Shown here: positions 28,401-35,749 of the stretch, piece by piece | How positions within the stretch are numbered: position 1 is the first letter of the stretch | Layout: the number at the start of each line of letters is the position of its first letter | NCBI GenBank assembly: GCA_030148165.1 | Contig: JASBTZ010000013.1 | Span: 1 to 64,000 of the forward strand | Reading direction: 5' to 3' | Length of the DNA stretch: 64,000 nucleotides | Source of the DNA: Bacteroidota bacterium | GTDB lineage: Bacteria > Bacteroidota > Bacteroidia > Flavobacteriales_D > Crocinitomicaceae | Made by a program: the position numbers and the translations under genes | The notes under the pieces: generated by a model | The model's input: only the letters and a program-made list of their open reading frames with translations | Database searches by the model: none | Told to the model about the DNA's origin: nothing

Positions 28401-30434
28401 CGGGATAAAAGAAGTCGTCAGATACTGATCCTGAGTGGTACATCCAATCCAGATATCTACATTGTCATACTGGTATATATACGACGTTGTTGATCGTAGC
28501 GCAAGCGTTTTGATCGTACCACCATAGTAACCCATCGCATTCAACTCTGCAGCTGTATATATGTACTGGGTCTTATTCGTATAATTACTCGTAGTTGACG
28601 TGGATCCATAGAATGGTGTGTAAGATGTTGTTCCTGTGCTGGATGTTCCGATATCAACAATATTATTCGTACCGGTACAGCCTGAACTTGGTCCGCAAAC
28701 CACCGGGTAAACATATGCCTCTGTTACGAATGGAACCGATTCACCTTCACAAATATCAATTGACGACGGTGTAATCGTAACCGTTGGCCCAACTCCTGAT
28801 ACTATGACATCTGCAGTAATCGTTTTTGTACATCCATCGATCGATGTTACAACTGCCGTGTAGGTTGTCGTCGTTAAAGGATTCGCCAATGGGTTTACAA
28901 TATTCGGATTATTCAATGTCGACTGAGGTGTCCAGGTAACCGTATACGGTCCCTGATTACCCGTAATATCGAGCTGTGCTATTTCATTTGCACAAATGCT
29001 CTGCGATGCTGGTGTTGCTAGTGGCGTAAAATCAGGTACAACAATGACTGTTACCGTATCTTCGTTTGGACAAGTACCAACGAGGTTACCTGTAACTATA
29101 TACTGTTGAGTTGATGGCGGATCTGCTATTGGGTTTGGACAATTCGTACAACTTAAACCAGTTGCAGGAGACCATGTATAAGATCCTGCACCATTGGCTT
29201 GTAGCTGAGTCGTCTGTGATCCACAAATAATAGGGTCCGGTCCTGCCCAGACACCCGTGGCAATCGAGAATTCGACAGCGAAACCGGAGGTTCCCATTAC
29301 CGGACAACCATCATCGGCCGCCACAAAGGTGACGACGGATCCTGTATATCCGGGTTGGGCTGTCCAACAGAAGGTTCCCGTTGCAGGGTTTGTTCCTGTT
29401 TGAACAAATGTTGCTCCCGGTAGTAAGGTTGTACCATCTGTAGTTATTGTGATGATATCCGCAGGATTGACCGCATCTTGAAAGACGACATCAAAACAAA
29501 TATCATCTCCCCAACAGACACCTACCTCCTGTGGCCCAAGTTGAGCTCCGGTTCCTGTAACATTTTGTATTCCTCCTACTGGATTGGATGGAGGTGTATT
29601 GTTACAGGCCATTACCTGTATCTTGAAATCATGAACGATGCTGGCAATCAGGTTTCCATTTGCATCAAATGATTCTATTAGAATATTTACTACATAATCA
29701 CCGGTTGTTGGCTCATTAAAACTGATACATCCTGTTAACGGATCCAATGTAAAGTTGCTTAGTGGTGAAGTAGTTGACCATGGCGCATTGAAAGCGATTG
29801 GTGTTCCCGCTGCTCCCATTGGGGGAATCATTGTGAAATAGGTACTATCTCCTTCCGGATCTGCTATCGTCAAACAATAGTTGAATGTTGTGTTCGCACA
29901 AGCATAAGGCATCGGAATTGATGTAACCTGAGGTGAACTGTTACATGGAGCTGTTTGGGTATTCATGACTGTCTCCACATACATATTGTTTCCAGTACCA
30001 CCTGTCATGTTGGTAGATGCGTCACGACAACATAAGTCAAAGGAAATTGTCCAGCTATCACAATCAGCAGGTAAAGTAATCGTCGCTTCATAGGTATACT
30101 TCCAAAGGCCCGGACTCGTACCACCGGAACAATCCGATGTTGCAGAAGCACATAACTGGTTCACATCTTCTGCCTGCCCAACCTGATTAAAGATTGGCAC
30201 AACCGGATTCACCAAACCGCAGTCATTCGTCAACGTAAAATAAGTTGATGACATAGTTGCCGGGTGTGTCCCGGGACAAACGCGATATAGCGTCAGTGTA
30301 AACGTATAGGTTAGTGGGTTATTCGGATCACAAGTATATGTGATATTTGCTCCTGGTATGTGGGTTGCAAATGCTTTGTTGCTATATCCAACCCCGATCA
30401 GTAGGAATAAAGCGAATAGTAGTAATTTTCTCAT
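25458..30434 (-). CDS. Large secreted T9SS type A sorting-domain protein, tandem paralogue A
   Basis: Signal peptide MRKLLLFALFLLIGVGYSNKAFA; HIPGANITYTCDPNNPLTYTFTLTLYRVCPG N-domain; multiple W-x-P-x-x-x-L-S-x-P...NPTATP..TTTY Ig-like repeats; three modules ending in WDGxSNIVxQxC / RPNxRxxxC; T9SS CTD DIQIYPNPTSGDLFIDF...GIYIVKVLNNQNEIIKFEKITKQ. Confidence 0.93.
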   Translation of the reverse strand: MRKLLLFALFLLIGVGYSNKAFATHIPGANITYTCDPNNPLTYTFTLTLYRVCPGTHPATMSSTYFTLTNDCGLVNPVVPIFNQVGQAEDVNQLCASATSDCSGGTSPGLWKYTYEATITLPADCDSWTISFDLCCRDASTNMTGGTGNNMYVETVMNTQTAPCNSSPQVTSIPMPYACANTTFNYCLTIADPEGDSTYFTMIPPMGAAGTPIAFNAPWSTTSPLSNFTLDPLTGCISFNEPTTGDYVVNILIESFDANGNLIASIVHDFKIQVMACNNTPPSNPVGGIQNVTGTGAQLGPQEVGVCWGDDICFDVVFQDAVNPADIITITTDGTTLLPGATFVQTGTNPATGTFCWTAQPGYTGSVVTFVAADDGCPVMGTSGFAVEFSIATGVWAGPDPIICGSQTTQLQANGAGSYTWSPATGLSCTNCPNPIADPPSTQQYIVTGNLVGTCPNEDTVTVIVVPDFTPLATPASQSICANEIAQLDITGNQGPYTVTWTPQSTLNNPNIVNPLANPLTTTTYTAVVTSIDGCTKTITADVIVSGVGPTVTITPSSIDICEGESVPFVTEAYVYPVVCGPSSGCTGTNNIVDIGTSSTGTTSYTPFYGSTSTTSNYTNKTQYIYTAAELNAMGYYGGTIKTLALRSTTSYIYQYDNVDIWIGCTTQDQYLTTSFIPTSSMTLVWSGDNYNPPNNTWCAFNIADYDWDGISNLVIQICADEDNTNDEGSDSFLYHSTSPAYRCLYYHTTLTTGCSTPTGTRVTNRPNIRMTLCVEDASSPVYSWSPGTGLSSTTIANPTASPTSSTSYVLDVTANGCTGSGIAQINVSPDYTLSPTASPISLCYGQTTTLNAGASGPGPYTYSWEPAGAFGNPSASSPTVSPTGETTYYISTSNGFCNKLDSVTVQVGGIPIAALANLDTVCPLDVVQLDMVAATGNCGVNYANCTGASSTGVSGTATTATSSYGPFYGSTSASTYYNKKQYIFSADELTTMGFTAGTITMLELNVSTGTARSYDDLTIWMGCTTQEQYTTTSFIPVSSLTQVYYNPYYTTANGWNSFNITGFDWDGSSNIVVQFCAHHDDHIGSENTYYSTTSPYYRCMYYNTTLSSACNNATGTRTTVRPNMRFTMCNATLGGGATYSWSPSTGLSDPSIQNPTATVTGTTTYTLTVTDPANPGCPSTSQVQVAIDPSNSVTAAPDTMICPGDSYNLNALFTGPVPTTIPCGLNTAGYSGPNTLNLVGTGTTATSTYGPFYGSYSDVKYQFLYHASDLQAAGFQSGTITELSFNILSNFTTGAFNDFQISIGCTNENTLVAANGWLPTVGPVWGPQNYNVAVGWNTFILSQPFDWDGTSNIVIETCFDNNSAISYANHYYHNSPGFGTTMRNYQNLSGGGPGSSGCSLDPVYVYQYRPNIRLRIYDPPPVSPTYTWTPATSLDDPNIANPTATPLVDQQYVVEVTGGICTVYDTVNIIICNPLPIELMSFAGENNGDVNDLYWTTATEINNDFFLVQRSEDGYAFKDIGQVDAAGNSSVTNSYRLTDNAPLKGMNYYRLKQIDFNGSASYSEVIAINTNIGPDIQIYPNPTSGDLFIDFNDENDGVHTILITDISGKTIVEEIELSPDKKTYMIDNFSNVSTGIYIVKVLNNQNEIIKFEKITKQ
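26176..26783 (-). repeat. Internal protein module copy 3 of paralogue A
   Basis: TTIPCGLNTAGYSGPN...FDWDGTSNIVIETC...YRPNIRLRIYD (approximate boundaries). Confidence 0.6.
27035..27642 (-). repeat. Internal protein module copy 2 of paralogue A
   Basis: GNCGVNYANCTG...YGPFYGSTSAS...FDWDGSSNIVVQFC...RPNMRFTMC (approximate boundaries). Confidence 0.65.
28105..28715 (-). repeat. Internal protein module copy 1 of paralogue A
   Basis: VVCGPSSGCTG...YTPFYGSTSTT...YDWDGISNLVIQIC...RPNIRMTLC (approximate boundaries). Confidence 0.65.
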
Positions 30435-30577
30435 GGTTATAGTTTTCCTAATAGGAGTACGCTATTATTTGTAATTCGTTGCTTTTCAGTTTAGTAATGC
30501 ACGATAAAAATAACCAATCATCACGTTTTATTAGTTTGATGTTGGTTTCTTAACGCATCCGTCGGTGGCGTGTTAAA

Positions 30578-30611
30578 TGAAAATTGCCCCCTGAAAATTC
30601 AGGAGGCAATT
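30578..30611 (-). terminator. Rho-independent terminator downstream of the 30638-35605 gene
   Basis: Minus strand AATTGCCTCCTGAA-tt-TTCAGGGGGCAATT (one U-G wobble in the RNA) followed by TTCATTT. Confidence 0.75.
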
Positions 30612-30637
30612 AGATGTATTGAAAACTATACTATAAA

Positions 30638-33600
30638 CTATTGTTTTGTAATCTTTTCTAGCTTAACTACTTCGTTTTGTCCATTCACGACTTTCACAAT
30701 ATATACCCCCGAACTTAACTCAGAGAAGTTTCCGATGATATATGTTTTCTTATCTGAAGAAATATCCATCTCCTCGGCGATTGTTTTGCCTGAGATATCT
30801 GTAATCAGAACCGTATGTGTTCCACTTTCTGCGTCCTCGCTAAAATCTAAGAACAAGTCGCCAGAAGTAGGGTTCGGATAGATCTGAATATCTTTCAGAC
30901 TATTTGTATTAAGCGCAATTACTTCTGAATAAGACGCCGTTCCGTTAAAGTCTATCTGCTTCAGACGATAGTAGTTAATTCCATCCAATGGATCTGTGTC
31001 CGTTAATCTGTAATCTTGCTGCGATGTACTGTTTCCAGCCGCATCAACCTGACCAATTTCTTCGAAAGCATATCCGTTATCACTTCGCTGAACGAGGAAA
31101 TAATCATTGTTAATCTCCGTTGCAGTTGACCAATAAAGGTCATTGACCATGCCATTATTCTCTCCATTGAAGCTCATTAACTCCATCGGTAAAGGATTAC
31201 AGATGATTATATTAACCGTGTCATAGACCGTACATAGTCCTCCCGTAACCTCAACAACATACTGCTCGTCAACCAGCGGAGTTGCTGTAGGGTTTGCTAC
31301 GTTTGGATCACTCAATGAAGTTGCCGGAGTCCAAGTATACTGCAGTGTCGCCGGTGGTGGCGGATCACATACTCTGAATCGAGTTAATGGACGGTTTACA
31401 CTATTAGTTCCACCAGCAGTGTATGGACACGCAGCCGTAACATCACTGTAGTAATATCTTGATGAATTAAAGGTTGTTGTTGTCCATGGAGACGTACAGT
31501 TATTTGTATAAGAAAATGCCAGATTATCGTAACAGATTTCAACTACCAGATTTGAAACTCCATCCCAGTTATATGGTGTATCAAATACAATCTGATTCCA
31601 TCCAATAGTAACCGTATGTGTATATGGATTCTTCACCTGAGTTAATCCTGATTCCCATCCAGTCAATGAAGTGGTATTGGTACACTTCATGGAAACCCGA
31701 TAACTATAATAAGTCGAGGTACCATTTATACTTTGGACGTTAAATGCTATTGCATTCATCTTTCCGCCCTGTATACCCATAGCATTTAATTCAGCCGCTG
31801 TGTATAAGAACTGATGTTTTGCATTTCGGTACCAGTTTCCAAACGGTGCCGGCCATGTAGTTGTACCATTCTGTCCCGTCTGAGACCCAATAATGTATAA
31901 GTTATTAGGTCCTGAACAAGCTCCTGCTACTCCACATGGAACAGAAATAGGATTGATCGGTCCACTAAACACGGCATTCAGGTCATATGAATCTCCAGGA
32001 CAAATCATGGTGTCTGGTGCTGCATTCACTGCATTCGAAGGATCGATTGCTACCTGAATCTGAGATGTTGATGGGCATCCCGGGTTTGCCGGGTCAACTA
32101 CCGTCAAAGTATAGGTAGTCGTACCTCCAACCGTTGCCGTTGGATTCGGCATACTAGGGTCTGAAAGTCCTGTTGAAGGTGACCATGAATAAGTCGTTCC
32201 CGCTCCTAAACTAGAACTACACATTGTAAAGCGCATGTTTGGTCTATTGGTCACTCGTGAACCAGTCGCATTGCTACAAGCGCTACTTAAAGTTGTGTTG
32301 TAATACATACATCTGTAGGCAGGAGTCGTTGTCGTGTATCTACAGCTTTCTGCTCCAATATGATCGTCGTGGTGAGCACAGAACTGAACCACAATATTAG
32401 ACGCCCCATCCCAGTCAAAACCTGTAATAGCAAAAGTGTTCCAGCCAGTAGCTGTCGTGTAATAAGAATTATAATAAACCTGTGTTAATCCTGAAACCGG
32501 TATAAACGAAGTTGTTGTATACTGATCTTGTGTCGTACAACCCATCCAGATCGTTACATCATCGTAAGATCTACCTGTACCGGTCGACACATCTAATGCA
32601 AGCTCTGTAATCATTCCTGCCGTTAATCCCATCGCTGATAATTCAGCCGCTGTAAATATGTACTGTTTCTTATTATAATATGTCGATGCCGAGGTTGATC
32701 CGTAGAATGGTCCGTACGTAGTAGTTGCAGCAGTATTCGTACCACTAACACCTTGAAGAGGGCTACCTGTACAATTGGCATAATTAACACCGCAGTTTCC
32801 TGTCGCAGTTAGCATATCGAGCTGTACAACATCCAATGGACATACGGTGTCCTGATCTGCTATTGCTGAAATAGGTACGCCACCAACATTTACGGTAATA
32901 CTGTCTAATTTATTACAGAACCCGTTTGAAGTGGATATATAATACGTTGTTGGACCTGTTGGTGTTACTGTTGGGTTTGCCGTTGTAGGGCTACCGAATG
33001 CGCCTGCCGGTTCCCAACTATAGGTATATGGACCTGGACCACTAGCACCTGCCGATAAATCCGTTGACTGTCCATAACAAATGCTTATTGGACTAGCTGC
33101 AGGATTCAAGGTATAGTTAGGGCTAACGTTAATTTGAGTAATTCCGGATCCTGTACATCCATTCGCTGTTACATCAAGAACATATGATGTTGAAGTCGTT
33201 GGTGTTGCAGTTGGATTCGAAATATTTGGGTTAGATAAATCTGTCGACGGAGTCCAGGCGTAAGTAGCACCACCGGCATCTTCCACACAAAGAGTCATTC
33301 TAATATTTGGTCTGTTAGTTACCCGTGTTCCCGTTGGTGTTGAACATCCCGTTGTAAGGGTCGTGTGATAGTATAGACATCTGTACGCTGGAGAAGTTGA
33401 ATGGTATAAGAAGGACTCGGATCCGGACAAGCCATTGTTATCTTCATCAGCACAAATCTGAATCACAATATTGGAAATTCCATCCCAATCGTAATCCGTA
33501 ATATTAAAGGCACACCAGGTATTATTTGGTGGGTTATAATTGTTTCCGGACCAAACCAATGTCATACTTGACGTTGGGATAAAAGACGTTGTCAGATATT

Positions 33601-35605
33601 GATCTTGCGAGGTACAACCTATCCAAATATCCACATTGTCATACACATACGTGTAAGAAGTAGTTGAACGAAGCGCAAGGGTTTTGATCGTACCTCCATA
33701 GTAACCCATCGCATTCAACTCTGCTGCCGTATAGATATACTGAGTCTTATTGGTATAATTCGTTGTATTAACTGTTGAACCATAAAAAGGTGTATAGGAT
33801 GTTGTCGCAGTACTTGAAGTTCCTACATCAACAATATTATTTGTCCCTGTACAACCAGAACTAGGTCCGCAAACTACTGGATAAACATATGCCTCTGTTA
33901 CTAATGGAACCGATTCACCCTCGCAAATATCAATTGACGATGGTGTAATCGTAACCGTTGGTCCAACACCTGAAACGATAACGTCCGAGGTGATTGTTTT
34001 TGTACAACCATCCACCGATGTAACCACCGCGGTATAGGTAGTTGTACTCAATGGGTTTGCTAATGGGTTAACTATATTCGGATTGTTTAGTGTCGCCTGT
34101 GGCGTCCAGGTAACTGTATATGGTCCCTGGTTACCCGTAATGTCCAATTGTGCTATTTCGTTTGCACAGATTGTCTGAGATGCTGGAGTTGGTACCGGTG
34201 TAAAATCAGGTACCACAATGACTGTTACCGTATCTTCATTAGGACAAGTACCAACAAGGTTACCTGTCACTATATACTGTTGGGTTGATGGCGGATCTGC
34301 AATGGGGTTGGCACAGTTTGTACAACTTAGCCCTGTTGCAGGAGTCCAAGTATACGATGCCGCTCCGTTTGCTTGCAACTGCGTCGTCTGTGATCCACAA
34401 ATAATAGGGTCCGGTCCTGCCCAGACACCCGTAGCAATCGAGAACTCGACGGCGAAACCGGAGGTTCCCATTACCGGACAACCATCATCGGCCGCCACGA
34501 AGGTGACGACGGATCCTGTATATCCCGGTTGAGCTGTCCAACAGAAGGTTCCCGTTGCGGGGTTTGTTCCTGTTTGAACAAATGTTGCTCCCGGAAGTAA
34601 GGTCGTACCATCCTGAGTAATGGTAATTACATCAGTAGGGTTGGCGGCATCTTGAAAGACGACATCAAAGCAAATATTATCTCCCCAACAGACCCCGACT
34701 TCGGTCGGCCCTAGTTGCGTTCCTGTACCGTTCACGTTGGATATACCACCGACGGGATTGGAAGGTGGAGTATTGCTACAGGACATTACCTGTATCTTGA
34801 AATCATGAACGATGCTGGCAATCAAGTTTCCATTTGCGTCAAATGATTCTATCAGAATATTCACTACATAATCTCCAACCGTAGATTCATTGAACGATAT
34901 ACATCCAGTTAAGGGGTCTAACGTAAAGTTACTTAATGGTGAAGTAGTTGACCATGGTGCGTTAAAAGCAATTGGTGTTCCCGCTGCTCCCATTGGGGGA
35001 ATCATTGTGAAATAGGTACTATCTCCTTCCGGATCTGCTATCGTCAAACAATAGTTGAATGTCGTGTTAACACAGGCATAAGGCATCGGAATTGAAGTAA
35101 CCTGCGGCGAATTATTACACGGTGCAGTCTGTGTGTTCATCACCGTTTCAACATACATATTGTTACTTGTACCACCTGACATATTCGTCGACTGGTCACG
35201 ACAACATAAGTCGAATGAAATTGTCCAGCTGTCACAATCAGCAGGTAAGGTAATTGTTGCTTCATAGGTATACTTCCATAGACCCGGACTCGTACCACCG
35301 GAACAATCCGATGTTGCCGAAGCACATAATTGGTTCACATCTTCAGCCTGACCAACCTGGTTAAAGATCGGTACAACCGGATTCGCCAAACCGCAATCAT
35401 TCGTCAACGTAAAATACGTCGATGACATAGTTGCTGGGTGTGTACCGGGACAAACTCGATAAAGTGTCAGGGTGAATGTATACGTGAGCGGGTTGTTTGG
35501 ATCACAAGTATAAGTGATGTTCGCTCCAGGAATGTGAGTTGCAAAAGCTTTGTTAAAGCCTGCCCCGATAAATAACAACAGGGCTAATAGTAGTAGTTTT
35601 CTCAT
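30638..35605 (-). CDS. Large secreted T9SS type A sorting-domain protein, tandem paralogue B
   Basis: Near-identical N-terminal half, Ig-like repeats and T9SS CTD to paralogue A (...DIQIYPNPTSGDLFLDF...GVYIVKVVNGQNEVVKLEKITKQ). Confidence 0.93.
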   Translation of the reverse strand: MRKLLLLALLLFIGAGFNKAFATHIPGANITYTCDPNNPLTYTFTLTLYRVCPGTHPATMSSTYFTLTNDCGLANPVVPIFNQVGQAEDVNQLCASATSDCSGGTSPGLWKYTYEATITLPADCDSWTISFDLCCRDQSTNMSGGTSNNMYVETVMNTQTAPCNNSPQVTSIPMPYACVNTTFNYCLTIADPEGDSTYFTMIPPMGAAGTPIAFNAPWSTTSPLSNFTLDPLTGCISFNESTVGDYVVNILIESFDANGNLIASIVHDFKIQVMSCSNTPPSNPVGGISNVNGTGTQLGPTEVGVCWGDNICFDVVFQDAANPTDVITITQDGTTLLPGATFVQTGTNPATGTFCWTAQPGYTGSVVTFVAADDGCPVMGTSGFAVEFSIATGVWAGPDPIICGSQTTQLQANGAASYTWTPATGLSCTNCANPIADPPSTQQYIVTGNLVGTCPNEDTVTVIVVPDFTPVPTPASQTICANEIAQLDITGNQGPYTVTWTPQATLNNPNIVNPLANPLSTTTYTAVVTSVDGCTKTITSDVIVSGVGPTVTITPSSIDICEGESVPLVTEAYVYPVVCGPSSGCTGTNNIVDVGTSSTATTSYTPFYGSTVNTTNYTNKTQYIYTAAELNAMGYYGGTIKTLALRSTTSYTYVYDNVDIWIGCTSQDQYLTTSFIPTSSMTLVWSGNNYNPPNNTWCAFNITDYDWDGISNIVIQICADEDNNGLSGSESFLYHSTSPAYRCLYYHTTLTTGCSTPTGTRVTNRPNIRMTLCVEDAGGATYAWTPSTDLSNPNISNPTATPTTSTSYVLDVTANGCTGSGITQINVSPNYTLNPAASPISICYGQSTDLSAGASGPGPYTYSWEPAGAFGSPTTANPTVTPTGPTTYYISTSNGFCNKLDSITVNVGGVPISAIADQDTVCPLDVVQLDMLTATGNCGVNYANCTGSPLQGVSGTNTAATTTYGPFYGSTSASTYYNKKQYIFTAAELSAMGLTAGMITELALDVSTGTGRSYDDVTIWMGCTTQDQYTTTSFIPVSGLTQVYYNSYYTTATGWNTFAITGFDWDGASNIVVQFCAHHDDHIGAESCRYTTTTPAYRCMYYNTTLSSACSNATGSRVTNRPNMRFTMCSSSLGAGTTYSWSPSTGLSDPSMPNPTATVGGTTTYTLTVVDPANPGCPSTSQIQVAIDPSNAVNAAPDTMICPGDSYDLNAVFSGPINPISVPCGVAGACSGPNNLYIIGSQTGQNGTTTWPAPFGNWYRNAKHQFLYTAAELNAMGIQGGKMNAIAFNVQSINGTSTYYSYRVSMKCTNTTSLTGWESGLTQVKNPYTHTVTIGWNQIVFDTPYNWDGVSNLVVEICYDNLAFSYTNNCTSPWTTTTFNSSRYYYSDVTAACPYTAGGTNSVNRPLTRFRVCDPPPPATLQYTWTPATSLSDPNVANPTATPLVDEQYVVEVTGGLCTVYDTVNIIICNPLPMELMSFNGENNGMVNDLYWSTATEINNDYFLVQRSDNGYAFEEIGQVDAAGNSTSQQDYRLTDTDPLDGINYYRLKQIDFNGTASYSEVIALNTNSLKDIQIYPNPTSGDLFLDFSEDAESGTHTVLITDISGKTIAEEMDISSDKKTYIIGNFSELSSGVYIVKVVNGQNEVVKLEKITKQ
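31366..31953 (-). repeat. Internal protein module copy 3 of paralogue B (divergent)
   Basis: ISVPCGVAGACSGPNNLYIIGSQTGQNGTTTWPAPFGNWYRNAKHQFLY...YNWDGVSNLVVEIC...RPLTRFRVCD. Confidence 0.6.
32205..32810 (-). repeat. Internal protein module copy 2 of paralogue B
   Basis: GNCGVNYANCTG...FDWDGASNIVVQFC...RPNMRFTMC. Confidence 0.65.
33280..33890 (-). repeat. Internal protein module copy 1 of paralogue B
   Basis: VVCGPSSGCTG...YDWDGISNIVIQIC...RPNIRMTLC. Confidence 0.65.
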
Positions 35606-35749
35606 GTTCAGTTAGTTACTAGCAGCAAATAGCCGCCTTGCTTCGCAAGGTAGAGAAAATACTAATACGGTTTAGTAAATGTGAATATTCACACGCATTT
35701 AGTTATCAAACATGAAGATTTGGCGAATATCCGAATTTAGCCCTAATGA

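Noticed and set aside
34218-34532. 104-aa plus-strand ORF inside tandem paralogue B
   Set aside because: Shadow ORF of a conserved coding region; biased composition and no start context
25458-35605. Repeat-rich region considered as a CRISPR array or mobile element
   Set aside because: Repeats are protein-coding, in frame and large (about 600 bp modules), with no spacer structure, terminal inverted repeats or transposase
35636-35650. CCTTGC-ttc-GCAAGG hairpin upstream of tandem paralogue B
   Set aside because: Short stem, no T-run on either strand consistent with termination, and no second copy upstream of paralogue A; insufficient to call a regulatory RNA
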